From assembly GCA_964456445.1 (NCBI GenBank), contig CAYWBI010000113.1, forward strand, positions 1 to 12,432: DNA of 12,432 bases. Direction: 5' to 3'. Numbering within the stretch: position 1 is the first letter of the stretch; each line of letters begins with the position of its first letter. Positions 1 to 6,594 of this stretch are shown here, piece after piece. The notes under the pieces were generated by a model. The model saw only the letters and a program-made list of their open reading frames with translations. It had not been told where the DNA came from and did not search any database. The DNA comes from CAYWBI01 sp964456445 (lineage in GTDB: Bacteria; Calditrichota; Calditrichia; Calditrichales; J004). Both the position numbers and the translations under genes were made by a program.

Positions 1-1
1 G

Positions 2-82
2 ACATTATCCGCTATAGAATTAACAAACAGTTCACGGGAAATTTCTAAAAACTTAAAAGAGATGAAAAACTTTTGTATTTGA
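2..82 (+). CDS. Possible C-terminal end of an upstream gene (partial)
   Basis: An open frame enters from the left edge and stops at TGA 80-82, giving 26 residues. The peptide (TLSAIELTNSSREISKNLKE, then six more) has regularly spaced hydrophobic residues among Ser, Asn, Glu and Lys, as in the amphipathic helical tails of methyl-accepting chemotaxis proteins and some sensor proteins. That likeness is weak and no domain is visible. Another frame, ending at TAA 46-48, is also open from the edge, so the choice of frame is uncertain. The stop codon overlaps the -35 box of the tRNA promoter. Confidence 0.25.
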   Translation, partial: TLSAIELTNSSREISKNLKEMKNFCI

Positions 83-108
83 CAGACAGATTGGATTGAC
101 TTTTAAAT
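79..108 (+). promoter_or_regulatory. Candidate promoter of the tRNA-Leu transcript
   Basis: A perfect TTGACA at 79-84 is followed after 18 bases by TTAAAT at 103-108. Transcription would start near 115 and run through the tRNA fragment at 138-162 into the intact tRNA-Leu, leaving a leader of about 100 bases to be removed by RNase P. A second, weaker pair lies just downstream (TTGACT 95-100, GTAAAT 118-123). Confidence 0.4.
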
Positions 109-137
109 GGGGCATCCGTAAATTTTTTACTTTCATT

Positions 138-162
138 AGAGTGGTGGAATTGGTGGACGCGC
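138..162 (+). pseudogene. tRNA-Leu 5' fragment (D-arm duplicate)
   Basis: Bases 138-162 match 24 of 25 bases of the intact tRNA-Leu at 223-247, covering part of the acceptor strand, the D arm and the first base of the anticodon stem. The only difference is G at 155 for A at 240. The first three acceptor bases do not match, and neither an anticodon nor a T arm follows. It is therefore a broken duplicate, most simply the remains of a tandem tRNA-Leu array after a deletion, or a scar of integration at this locus. Confidence 0.7.
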
Positions 163-219
163 CCCAATAAACCGGGATACGCGCTTTTCTGCCCATGAAG
201 ATCGAAAAAGGAAAGCTTT

Positions 220-306
220 GCCAGAGTGGTGGAATTGGTAGACGCGCTGGATTCAAAATCCAGTAGGAGCAATCCTGTGTGGGTTCGAGTCCCACCTCTG
301 GTACCA
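220..306 (+). tRNA. tRNA-Leu (CAA anticodon)
   Basis: This is a complete class II tRNA with encoded CCA. The acceptor strands GCCAGAG (220-226) and CTCTGGT (296-302) pair over seven positions with one G.U. The anticodon stem CTGGA/TCCAG encloses TTCAAAA, which puts the anticodon CAA at 254-256, reading UUG. The long variable arm forms an AGGA/TCCT stem with a GCAA loop. The T arm is GTGGG/CCCAC around TTCGAGT. Discriminator A303 is usual for leucine, and CCA lies at 304-306. A terminator follows four bases later. Confidence 0.96.
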
Positions 307-309
307 TTT

Positions 310-346
310 AGCCCTGCAGATCAATATTTGCGGGGCTTTTTATTTT
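310..346 (+). terminator. Rho-independent terminator after tRNA-Leu
   Basis: Bases 310-318 (AGCCCTGCA) pair with 329-337 (TGCGGGGCT) in a 9-bp stem with one T.G pair, and the stem is followed directly by a T tract (TTTTATTTT). Confidence 0.85.
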
Positions 347-370
347 AGGCTTTTTCCGTTTTGGATATAA

Positions 371-466
371 GAAAAGGGCGTATGTCACAAGCCCACAATT
401 AGAACAAACGCCCTTTCCGCGGTACGATCTAATGAACCGCTGCGAACAATGTCAGCGATTTTCTTT
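371..466. other. Intergenic stretch with two potential hairpins
   Basis: No gene is visible between the tRNA terminator and the rnhA promoter. Bases 373-381 (AAAGGGCGT) are perfectly complementary to 408-416 (ACGCCCTTT) across a 26-base loop. The GGGC at 376-379 could instead pair with GCCC at 391-394. Further on, CGCTG 438-442 can pair with CAGCG 453-457, followed by a T-rich run. These could be read-through terminators or part of an unannotated small RNA, but no promoter for one is seen. Confidence 0.3.
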
Positions 467-516
467 TTGATCCATACCGGCAATGACTAAACCGTTGTTT
501 TTATCGATTAAGTTGT

Positions 517-547
517 TTGTCAAAAGAATCAACGGATATGCTATAAT
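517..547 (+). promoter_or_regulatory. Candidate rnhA promoter
   Basis: A perfect TATAAT lies at 542-547. TTGTCA at 517-522 is the best -35 box, although the 19-base spacer is long. Transcription would begin near 554, giving a leader of about 15 bases with AAGGG (557-561) upstream of the rnhA start. Confidence 0.5.
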
Positions 548-568
548 ATTTGAAATAAGGGAATATGT

Positions 569-1033
569 ATGAATGCTAAATCAGTGGAAATATATACGGA
601 CGGCGCCTGTTCCGGTAATCCCGGGCCCGGCGGTTTCGGAACAATTCTGAAATATGGCGATCAGGTCAGGGAGCTGTCCGCCGGGTATAAAAACACAACC
701 AACAACCGGATGGAGCTTCGTGCGGTGATCAGTGGTCTGGAAGCGTTAAAGAAACCCTGTGACGTGGATATTTTCTCCGATTCAAAATATATTGTGGATG
801 CCGTCAACCAGGGATGGGCCAAACGCTGGCGGGCCAACGGCTGGAAACGTAACAAAAAAGAAATGGCGCTAAATATCGATTTGTGGGAACGATTGCTGGA
901 GCTGATCGAAAAACACAACTGCACCTTTAACTGGGTAAAAGGCCATGCGGGCCACCCGGAAAACGAACGTTGCGATACGCTTGCAGTAGAGGCCGCGCAT
1001 AACCGTGATTTGCTCGAAGACAAATTGGTATGA
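569..1033 (+). CDS. rnhA: Ribonuclease HI
   Basis: RNase HI cuts the RNA strand of RNA-DNA hybrids in the cytoplasm, removing Okazaki primers and R-loops. The 154 residues equal the usual family length. The opening YTDGACSGNPGPGGFG block is diagnostic. The metal-binding carboxylates are all present: D11, E49 (in TTNNRMEL), D71 (in FSDSKYIVDAV) and D136 (in NERCDTLA). The catalytic-loop histidine is H126 in WVKGHAGHPEN. The basic handle region that binds the hybrid is present (WAKRWRANGWKRNKK, residues 83-97). The ATG has AAGGG seven bases upstream and follows a TATAAT box. It stands alone: upstream is a tRNA and downstream a separately promoted ATPase gene, with a palindrome between that may also end this transcript. 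Confidence 0.97.
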   Translation: MNAKSVEIYTDGACSGNPGPGGFGTILKYGDQVRELSAGYKNTTNNRMELRAVISGLEALKKPCDVDIFSDSKYIVDAVNQGWAKRWRANGWKRNKKEMALNIDLWERLLELIEKHNCTFNWVKGHAGHPENERCDTLAVEAAHNRDLLEDKLV

Positions 1034-1042
1034 GATAAAATG

Positions 1043-1101
1043 CATAATTGTCGAGTGATACTCGACAATTATGTGCCTTTTATGTCGAGTGATAATTGAC
1101 A
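1043..1101 (+). promoter_or_regulatory. Palindrome and repeated half-site upstream of the ATPase gene (candidate operator)
   Basis: Arms 1043-1055 (CATAATTGTCGAG) and 1061-1073 form a perfect 13-bp inverted repeat with a 5-base centre. The 12-mer TGTCGAGTGATA occurs at 1049-1060 and again at 1083-1094, offset 34 bases. The second copy is part of a weaker palindrome that runs into the TTGACA -35 box (TGTC 1083-1086, GACA 1098-1101). This layout suggests an operator next to and over the promoter. The first hairpin is followed by TGCCTTTTAT and may double as the rnhA terminator. Confidence 0.6.
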
Positions 1102-1124
1102 GATATGTATTTTTGGTGTATTAT
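1096..1124 (+). promoter_or_regulatory. Promoter of the AAA ATPase gene
   Basis: Perfect TTGACA at 1096-1101, a 17-base spacer and TATTAT at 1119-1124 make a near-consensus sigma-70-type promoter. Transcription should begin near 1131. That puts an upstream in-frame TTG at 1124 outside the message and supports the ATG at 1157 as the start. Confidence 0.65.
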
Positions 1125-1126
1125 TG

Positions 1127-1153
1127 CCTGTCAGGAAAGAAAATGACAGGAGA
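1127..1153 (+). promoter_or_regulatory. Inverted repeat overlapping the ATPase ribosome binding site
   Basis: CCTGTCA (1127-1133) is perfectly complementary to TGACAGG (1144-1150) over a 10-base loop. The right arm contains the first half of the Shine-Dalgarno AGGAGA (1148-1153), so the folded leader could hide part of the ribosome binding site. The left arm sits at the predicted transcription start, so whether the RNA contains all of it is uncertain. Confidence 0.4.
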
Positions 1154-1156
1154 CAA

Positions 1157-2341
1157 ATGCTTTATTCCCGAAAATTATTAGCTCCCCTTCTCGAGCAAAT
1201 TGAACGCCCGGAGATTGTGATTCTGACGGGTATGCGCCGTGTTGGTAAAACCACGTTGTTGCAGATGGTGTATGACCACATCAGCTCACAGAACAAATTA
1301 TTTCTGGATTTTGAAAACCCCCTGGATCAAAGCATATTTGCTGAAAAAGATTTTAAAAACATCCCGGCAAATTTATCCGAAATGGGCTTAAGCCATTCTG
1401 AAAAAGCCTTTGTTTTTATCGATGAAATTCAGAATCGTCCGCAAACGGTTCAAGCCATAAAGTTTCTTCATGATCATTATCCGATCAAATTTTTCCTTAC
1501 CGGTTCCAGCAGTTTTTATTTAAAAAACCTGTTCCCGGAAAGCCTGGCAGGGCGTAAATTCAACTTTGAACTTTTTCCACTAGATTTTGAAGAATTTATG
1601 ACTTTCAAAGGGAAAACTTATTCTGTGCCAAAAACGTTTTCAGAAAAAACTGCGCAGGCCACGGAACTGCGTTATGAACGTTATAAGAAACTTGTGGTAG
1701 AATTTCTCACCTATGGCGGATTTCCACAGGTTGTTTTGGAAGATAAAGTGGAATATAAAAAACGGATACTATCGGATATTTTTACTTCTTATTTTGAAAA
1801 AGAAGTTTACCGTCTGGCCGATTTCAAAAAAAAAGACCACTTCAAATCTCTCCTGCTGTTGCTGATGGAACGTTGTGGTTCAAAATTGGATATTTCTAAA
1901 TTATCTTCACTTGTAGGGGTTTCACGGGACACGGTTTACAATTATCTGCATTTTTTACAAGGCTCCTATTTTGTGTCGTTGATTTCCCCTTTCAGCGGTA
2001 ACCGGGACCGTCAGATAAGCGGCGCTCGCAAAGTATATTTTTGTGATAACGGTCTGCTGACAGTTTTTAGCAGGGTGAGTCATGGCCAAATGCTGGAAAA
2101 CGCGGTTTATAATGTGCTGCATAAAACGGAAGAACCCTACTACTATCAGACCCGGGCAGGTCTCGAAATCGATTTTATCCATGCGGGGCAAAATATTGCT
2201 TTTGAAGTTAAACGAACCGCGACAGCGCAGGATTACACAAAATTGAAACGTCTTGCACAAAAGTTGAATATCAAATCCGGCTACATTATTGGACAGAATT
2301 TTACTCCGATCGACGGACTGATCCTTTTTCAAGATTTGTAA
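1157..2341 (+). CDS. AAA family ATPase, AAA_14/DUF4143 type
   Basis: This 394-residue protein belongs to the widespread but poorly understood AAA_14 plus DUF4143 ATPases. Walker A is GMRRVGKTT (residues 25-33, K31), Walker B is FVFIDEIQ (85-92, D89 and E90), and a sensor-like LTGSSS (114-119) and LAGR (130-133) follow. Residues about 243-280 look like a winged-helix segment. The C-terminus has a PD-(D/E)XK-like pattern, D339 with E350-V-K352 (IDFI then AFEVK), as expected of the DUF4143 part; nuclease activity is not established for the family. The ATG at 1157 is chosen because AGGAGA precedes it and the promoter excludes the TTG at 1124. It is a single gene with its own promoter and a likely operator, and it ends 18 bases from convergent glgX. 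It is richer in A and T than its neighbours, consistent with transfer but not proof of it. Confidence 0.88.
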   Translation: MLYSRKLLAPLLEQIERPEIVILTGMRRVGKTTLLQMVYDHISSQNKLFLDFENPLDQSIFAEKDFKNIPANLSEMGLSHSEKAFVFIDEIQNRPQTVQAIKFLHDHYPIKFFLTGSSSFYLKNLFPESLAGRKFNFELFPLDFEEFMTFKGKTYSVPKTFSEKTAQATELRYERYKKLVVEFLTYGGFPQVVLEDKVEYKKRILSDIFTSYFEKEVYRLADFKKKDHFKSLLLLLMERCGSKLDISKLSSLVGVSRDTVYNYLHFLQGSYFVSLISPFSGNRDRQISGARKVYFCDNGLLTVFSRVSHGQMLENAVYNVLHKTEEPYYYQTRAGLEIDFIHAGQNIAFEVKRTATAQDYTKLKRLAQKLNIKSGYIIGQNFTPIDGLILFQDL

Positions 2342-2359
2342 ATGGGTCGTGGAAAGCGG

Positions 2360-4465
2360 TTAATAACCTACCAGTACCATAACCGAACGGTTTTCCAAAG
2401 AAATCTGTTTGTTCTCTTTTAGCAACGGCGCCTGCTCCGTGCTAAAAATATCCTTTCCCGCAGGCGCGGCGGTATAAAGCAGTTGATGCCATTGGCCATT
2501 GCCCGTGGGATGGGGCAACTCAAAAACCTGACTGTTCGGCGCCCCGTTTACAATAAGATAAATATCACGTTCCCCCTTTTGGGTCGGGGCCAGGTGCAAT
2601 CCAATACAACGTGAAGCCGGCGACCAATCCGGGTGATTGAGCCGTGTGCCGTGCCAGGTCATCTCCGGGATGCCATTGTGGGTATCTACCTTAAAACGGG
2701 TGCGGCGTAAGGCGGCATTTTCTTTCCGGAAACGGATCAGTTCACGGAAAAAATTCCATAAATCCTTATTTGTTTTCAGTAAATCCCAATCAAGCCAACT
2801 GATGGCATTATCCTGGCAGTAGGCATTATTGTTGCCGCCTTGTGTCCGGCCAAATTCATCCCCGGCCAAAAACATGGGTACGCCTTGTGAAAGCATCAAT
2901 AGGGCAATATAGTTTTTTATCTGCCGCCGCCGCAGTGTATTTATCCCAACATCGGTGGTTGGCCCCTCCACGCCATGGTTCCAGGAATTATTGTTGTTTT
3001 CCCCGTCACGGTTTCGTTCGCCATTGGCGATATTGTGTTTGTCGTTATAGGTCACCAAATCCGCCAGGGGAAAGCCATCATGGCAGCTTACAAAATTGAC
3101 GCTGTGGAAGGGTTCCCGTCCGTCGTCTTCATAAAGATCGGCGCTGCCGCTCAAGCGCCGGGCCAGTGGTGCCAGCATATCGTTATCGCCACGGATAAAA
3201 CGGCGTACATCGTCACGGTAGCGACCATTCCATTCCATCCAACGTTGCCAGCGACCAAAACTGCCTACCTGATACAGACCAGCGGCATCCCAGGCCTCGG
3301 CAATGATCTTGGTGTTGGCCAAAACCGGGTCAAGGGAAATACGCTCCAAAACCGGTGGATTGGACAATACCTCTCCATTGGGGCCGCGGCTGAGGATGGA
3401 AGCCAGGTCAAAGCGGAAACCGTCCACATGCATCTCGGTTACCCAATAACGCAATGAATCTAAAATCATACTGCGTACCACGGGGTGGTTACAATTTACC
3501 GTATTGCCACAACCGGAGTAGTTGTGGTAATGACGCCGTTCGGTGTCATATAAGTAATAAACGTCCCGGTCAAAGCCCTTTAATGAATAAAAACGGCCCT
3601 GCTCGTTACCTTCCGCCGTATGGTTATAAACCATATCCAGGATGATCTCGATCCCGGCCTTATGCAGTGCTTTTACCATTTTACGGAATTCATTGACCGC
3701 GCCATCAGGGGTAGGACTGGCGCTATAGGCATTTTTTAAGGCAAAAAATGAGATTGGATCGTAGCCCCAGTAGTTTTTTAATCGTTCACCGGTAACCGGA
3801 TTGACCCGTTCAACATCCGTTTCATCAAAATCGGTAATGGGCATTAGTTCCACGGCGGTGATGCCAAGCGCTTGCAGATAAGGTATTTTTTCAATGATCC
3901 CGAGAAAGGTGCCCGGCGCCTTTACGCCCGAAGATGCATGTTTGCTAAAACCGCGCACATGAAGTTCATAGATAATTGTATCACGCAGCGGGGTGTTCAG
4001 CGGACGGTCGAGCTCCCAGTCAAAATAATCATCAACGATGTTGGATAACCGTAAAGTTTGTTCCCGTTTGTTATGTTCTGTCTCCTGCGGTTCAGACCAT
4101 TTTTCGCCGCCACATGTAGCCCGTGCATAGGGGTCGATAAGCAACACTCCGTTCAGACGCATATAATCATCGCCATAAACCCGCCAGGCATAATTGAGCC
4201 AGGGATCCAGCCCGGCGATATGGGCATGCCATATGTTGCCGGTTTTATTTGTACGCGGGTCCAGAGGAAATTCAACAAGCGGTTCATTACTGCATTTATC
4301 AAAAATGACCAGATTCATTTTTGTGGCACTGCCGGACATGATTGAGAAATTGATTCCATCACGTGCCACAGTTGCCCCAAAGGGCAGAGGATGACCGCGG
4401 GAAATTTCAAAATCTGCGCTGATCATATCAATTAGTTGTTGGCGAGCTTGTTTCTTTGCTTCCAT
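2360..4465 (-). CDS. glgX: Glycogen debranching enzyme (isoamylase type, GH13_11)
   Basis: This enzyme hydrolyses alpha-1,6 branch points of glycogen or limit dextrins in the cytoplasm. Its 701 residues fit the GlgX/TreX length. An N-terminal CBM48-like domain (about 20-110; PLPFGATVARDGINFSIMSG) precedes the TIM barrel. The GH13 regions are intact: DMVYNH (277-282), GFRFD with nucleophile D353, IIAEAWD with acid E390, and VSCHDG with D463. LADLVTYNDKHN (468-479) and FLAGDEFGRTQGGNNNAYCQDN (532-553) are typical of isoamylase-type debranchers. A beta domain closes the chain. The start ATG (4463-4465) has a weak GGA upstream. No other glycogen gene is in view, so it seems to be transcribed alone. 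Whether it should be named glgX or treX/isoamylase cannot be settled from the sequence. Confidence 0.94.
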   Translation of the reverse strand: MEAKKQARQQLIDMISADFEISRGHPLPFGATVARDGINFSIMSGSATKMNLVIFDKCSNEPLVEFPLDPRTNKTGNIWHAHIAGLDPWLNYAWRVYGDDYMRLNGVLLIDPYARATCGGEKWSEPQETEHNKREQTLRLSNIVDDYFDWELDRPLNTPLRDTIIYELHVRGFSKHASSGVKAPGTFLGIIEKIPYLQALGITAVELMPITDFDETDVERVNPVTGERLKNYWGYDPISFFALKNAYSASPTPDGAVNEFRKMVKALHKAGIEIILDMVYNHTAEGNEQGRFYSLKGFDRDVYYLYDTERRHYHNYSGCGNTVNCNHPVVRSMILDSLRYWVTEMHVDGFRFDLASILSRGPNGEVLSNPPVLERISLDPVLANTKIIAEAWDAAGLYQVGSFGRWQRWMEWNGRYRDDVRRFIRGDNDMLAPLARRLSGSADLYEDDGREPFHSVNFVSCHDGFPLADLVTYNDKHNIANGERNRDGENNNNSWNHGVEGPTTDVGINTLRRRQIKNYIALLMLSQGVPMFLAGDEFGRTQGGNNNAYCQDNAISWLDWDLLKTNKDLWNFFRELIRFRKENAALRRTRFKVDTHNGIPEMTWHGTRLNHPDWSPASRCIGLHLAPTQKGERDIYLIVNGAPNSQVFELPHPTGNGQWHQLLYTAAPAGKDIFSTEQAPLLKENKQISLENRSVMVLVGY

Positions 4466-4482
4466 AATGTTCCATTTTGCTG

Positions 4483-4511
4483 ATAAAAGAAAACATTAAA
4501 CAATTTATCAA
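4483..4511 (-). promoter_or_regulatory. Candidate glgX promoter
   Basis: On the minus strand TTGATA (4511-4506) and TTTTAT (4488-4483) are separated by 17 bases and lie just upstream of the glgX start. The -10 box is a weak match. Confidence 0.3.
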
Positions 4512-4801
4512 TGAAGTTCAATGGAAGAGAACGATTCAAATGGAAAATAGCTGCAAATAAAAAACACGTCAAAAATAAAATAAAAGTTTTTACTTCGATC
4601 ATGATGACGGCCTGTTTTGTCCCGCTTTGCCCTGTGCTTTGTTATCCATCTTTTCGGCGGCTGCTTTGTTATTTGGCGCTCAGGTGGATAGCGCTAACTC
4701 ATGTTTATAGCCGTGGGGAGAGAACATAAACACATAGAAGAAAGAATGGTAATCGTCATATTCTCGTTTGCCCCATCATTTTCCAATTCTACATTTAACT
4801 G
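4512..4801. other. Intergenic stretch with one hairpin, no convincing gene
   Basis: Short frames here have no clear ribosome binding site or protein-like character. The only structure seen is a potential 8-bp hairpin (TTGGCGCT 4673-4680 with AGCGCTAA 4690-4697, one G.T pair). It could mark the 3' end of the minus-strand operon that finishes at 4802, although no T tract follows. A 10-base word, GCTTTGTTAT, occurs twice just upstream of it. Confidence 0.4.
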
Positions 4802-4987
4802 CTACATCTTCTTTTTCGCCGCAAACCCAGATAAAAAAGAAAAGGGGATAAACCATAAAGCCAGCAGTAAATATGTCATTGTTTGTTTGTGCTCCGATCC
4901 CTCAAGCAAAAAACCAGAGAAGAGAATGGCTGCAGCGAAAAGTAGAGATATTACGATATTTAATAAATTTGCTTTTCGGGTAGTCAT
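4802..4987 (-). CDS. Small two-helix membrane protein, unknown function
   Basis: The 61 residues form two hydrophobic segments, about 8-28 and 36-55, joined by a short polar loop (EGSEHKQ), with a basic KKK near the C-terminus. The ATG is preceded by AGGAAG at seven bases, a strong ribosome binding site that argues for a real gene. It is the last member of the gntR-led operon, 59 bases after the preceding small gene. I do not recognise the family. Because the regulator is of the short YtrA type, which usually controls membrane transport or cell-envelope functions, a membrane-stress or small-molecule role is possible but is inference. Confidence 0.7.
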   Translation of the reverse strand: MTTRKANLLNIVISLLFAAAILFSGFLLEGSEHKQTMTYLLLALWFIPFSFLSGFAAKKKM

Positions 4988-5046
4988 GTTGTGTCTTCCT
5001 TTTTAATAATTGTATTTACACTTAAAGTGAAGTCTATTAATCTTCT

Positions 5047-5205
5047 CTACTCATTCCCGGTACCTTTCTCATTTTTCAACACACCGGTCTGTTCAAGTTT
5101 TTGCTTCAAACTTTCAAATTCTTTTCTTAAGGCAGCTATTTGTCCCCAGGCTATAAGTGCGAAGGACAGGCCCGCCAGGCCAAATATATATCCCATTGTT
5201 TCCAT
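5047..5205 (-). CDS. Small membrane-anchored coiled-coil protein, unknown function
   Basis: The 52 residues begin METMGYIFGLAGLSFALIAW: one transmembrane helix (about 4-23) followed by a charged amphipathic stretch (ALRKEFESLKQKLEQTGVL) that reads as a short coiled coil, then a polar tail. The ATG at 5205 is preferred because GGAG lies nine bases upstream. An ATG at 5220 and a TTG at 5256 are in frame but have no such site. It follows the seven-helix gene by 47 bases in the same operon. The anchor-plus-coil plan suggests a protein that binds a partner, perhaps the large membrane protein encoded beside it; this is inference. Confidence 0.7.
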   Translation of the reverse strand: METMGYIFGLAGLSFALIAWGQIAALRKEFESLKQKLEQTGVLKNEKGTGNE

Positions 5206-5252
5206 TTTTTGATTCTCCATTTGGTTTGAATACGTATCTATAATAATAATAA

Positions 5253-6119
5253 TCAACTTAAACGAGGTGTTTCCCCCTTGTAAACATCAAAGTCGATATC
5301 CGAGACTTTAATAAAGTGCAGCATGCTTCCTAAGCTGATTAATACGGTTAATTGTAAATACAGGCTCATAATTAAAGCTTCCAAAGCATCCAGGTTATAT
5401 TGGTTTATCATCTTAATTGTAATCAAAAATATGCTTGCCATTATGCTCATAAAGACCAGAGATTTTACGGATAGCTCTATTTGTCTGTACCGGTCTTTCT
5501 CTGCCTGATAGGGGTCTAATTTCTTGCCACGCAAATTCCTGTAGATAATCCCGGCGTATAGCGCATTGCTGGCCAGAATCGAAAGTGCGATTACAAAGGT
5601 GTCACTGCTCCAGTAAAATTGGAATTGATCCAGATAAAAGTAAAATACAATACAGCCCAAATTTAATAGAATTGCCAGGCCGATTAAAGACGGCGAAATG
5701 AAGTCAAACAGACGACGCGGCTGGAGGTCAGCCTGACGCCTGGTGCGTTTATCCGCTTGTCGCATGAGTTTAAAATAAGCAAAGCCGGACAATTCCATCA
5801 AGAAAAGAGGAATCACCTGAAATACCCAATAGGCAAAGGGTACTATTTGTGGTATCTCCTGGCCGGTTGGCGTGTCTCGTAAAATAAGCCCAGCGATCAG
5901 AATGATTCCAATACCCAGAACGATATGATTTAAAATCCGGTACAGTTTTAGCCCCGCCGCATATACTTCAAGCGGTTTTGTGTAGAGCCTGGGATATTCC
6001 GCTGGCGGATAGGTCGTGAAGATAGTGGTGACCCGGCGAACAATTTGTCGCGGAAAATAAAATGAAATCAAAATAATCTGAATTAAAAATACGATATAAA
6101 ACAAGAGATTGTCAGACAT
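5253..6119 (-). CDS. Seven-helix membrane protein of unknown function
   Basis: The 288-residue protein has about seven hydrophobic helices (roughly 4-22, 62-80, 92-117, 140-165, 173-194, 219-240 and 247-270). A conserved-looking polar stretch lies between helices 1 and 2 (TTYPPAEYPRLYTKPLEVYA) and a basic cytoplasmic loop between helices 3 and 4 (MRQADKRTRRQADLQPRR). I do not recognise a named family and see neither catalytic motifs nor an ATP-binding partner. It starts ten bases after the gntR stop with AGGGGA as ribosome binding site, so the two are translated from one message. The regulator upstream probably controls this protein's level. Confidence 0.85.
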   Translation of the reverse strand: MSDNLLFYIVFLIQIILISFYFPRQIVRRVTTIFTTYPPAEYPRLYTKPLEVYAAGLKLYRILNHIVLGIGIILIAGLILRDTPTGQEIPQIVPFAYWVFQVIPLFLMELSGFAYFKLMRQADKRTRRQADLQPRRLFDFISPSLIGLAILLNLGCIVFYFYLDQFQFYWSSDTFVIALSILASNALYAGIIYRNLRGKKLDPYQAEKDRYRQIELSVKSLVFMSIMASIFLITIKMINQYNLDALEALIMSLYLQLTVLISLGSMLHFIKVSDIDFDVYKGETPRLS

Positions 6120-6129
6120 GTTTGTCCCC

Positions 6130-6510
6130 TTAGTGGTTGCGTGTGTTCATTACTTTGGTAAAGGCAATACGAATTTCCGAATCGGTAACCCCCGATTCCT
6201 TAAAGGCGGCAATTGTTTCACTGAGTTTCGTGGTAACCCATTTATTTAAATCAACCGTGCAATTGGCTTTGGCTTCCGGGTGAACAAAAGTACCACGATA
6301 GCCCCGGGTTTGAATAACGGAATCACGCTCCAATAAGCGGTATGCCTTTGCTACTGTTTTACTGTTTAACTGCAAATCGTTTGCAAGCTGCCGGATGGAT
6401 GGCAGGGCGTCTCCCGGATGTATCTTGTTGCTGAGAACCGCTTGTTTTATTTGCTCAATTAGCTGAGCAAACAATGGTGTTGAGTCGTCGATATCGATCG
6501 ATATGTGCAT
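6130..6510 (-). CDS. GntR-family transcriptional regulator (short, YtrA type)
   Basis: The 126-residue protein has an N-terminal GntR winged helix (STPLFAQLIEQIKQAVLSNK, then LPSIRQLANDLQLNSKTVAKAYRLLE at 36-61 and the wing GYRGTFV at 70-76). Only about 50 residues follow, far too few for a FadR/HutC ligand domain or an MocR aminotransferase domain, which points to the YtrA subgroup. These usually repress their own operon of membrane-protein genes. An upstream in-frame ATG at 6552 would add 14 residues but lies inside the operator. The ATG at 6510 has GGGA upstream and gives the normal N-terminus. It heads a minus-strand operon of four genes. Confidence 0.92.
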   Translation of the reverse strand: MHISIDIDDSTPLFAQLIEQIKQAVLSNKIHPGDALPSIRQLANDLQLNSKTVAKAYRLLERDSVIQTRGYRGTFVHPEAKANCTVDLNKWVTTKLSETIAAFKESGVTDSEIRIAFTKVMNTRNH

Positions 6511-6521
6511 AATATTTGTGT

Positions 6522-6556
6522 CCCATATGTACCGTGTGGTGTAATGGTACAATGGG
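6522..6556 (-). promoter_or_regulatory. Inverted-repeat operator of the gntR operon
   Basis: TGTACC (6528-6533) and GGTACA (6546-6551) are perfect inverted half-sites with a 12-base spacer. The symmetry extends outward with a single extra base, CCCAT at 6522-6526 against ATGGG at 6552-6556. It lies just upstream of the gntR start, over the likely -10 box, as expected for autorepression by a YtrA-type GntR protein. Confidence 0.7.
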
Positions 6557-6572
6557 CTTTTGTAAAAAGCAA
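6544..6572 (-). promoter_or_regulatory. Candidate promoter of the gntR operon
   Basis: On the minus strand TTGCTT (6572-6567) and TACCAT (6549-6544) are 17 bases apart. The -10 box overlaps the upstream half of the operator, so bound repressor would block it. Both boxes are imperfect. Confidence 0.35.
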
Positions 6573-6594
6573 ATATATTTACATGTTTGAAATA

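Noticed and set aside
371..382. Shared word GAAAAGGGCGTA at 371-382 and in the 123-bp unit, suggesting a dispersed repeat copy
   Set aside because: Only 12 bases match and the flanks differ; several such matches are expected by chance in 12 kb.
1124..1156. Upstream TTG start for the AAA ATPase
   Set aside because: The TTG overlaps the predicted -10 box and lies before the likely transcription start; the ATG at 1157 has AGGAGA at the right distance.
4511..4729. Plus-strand 72-codon frame between glgX and the small membrane gene
   Set aside because: It lacks a ribosome binding site, overlaps the predicted glgX promoter, and its composition (many Cys, Trp and Arg mixed irregularly) does not look like a conserved protein.
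6511..6552. Longer GntR protein starting at ATG 6552
   Set aside because: The extension lies in the operator and promoter and adds 14 residues atypical of the family's N-terminus.
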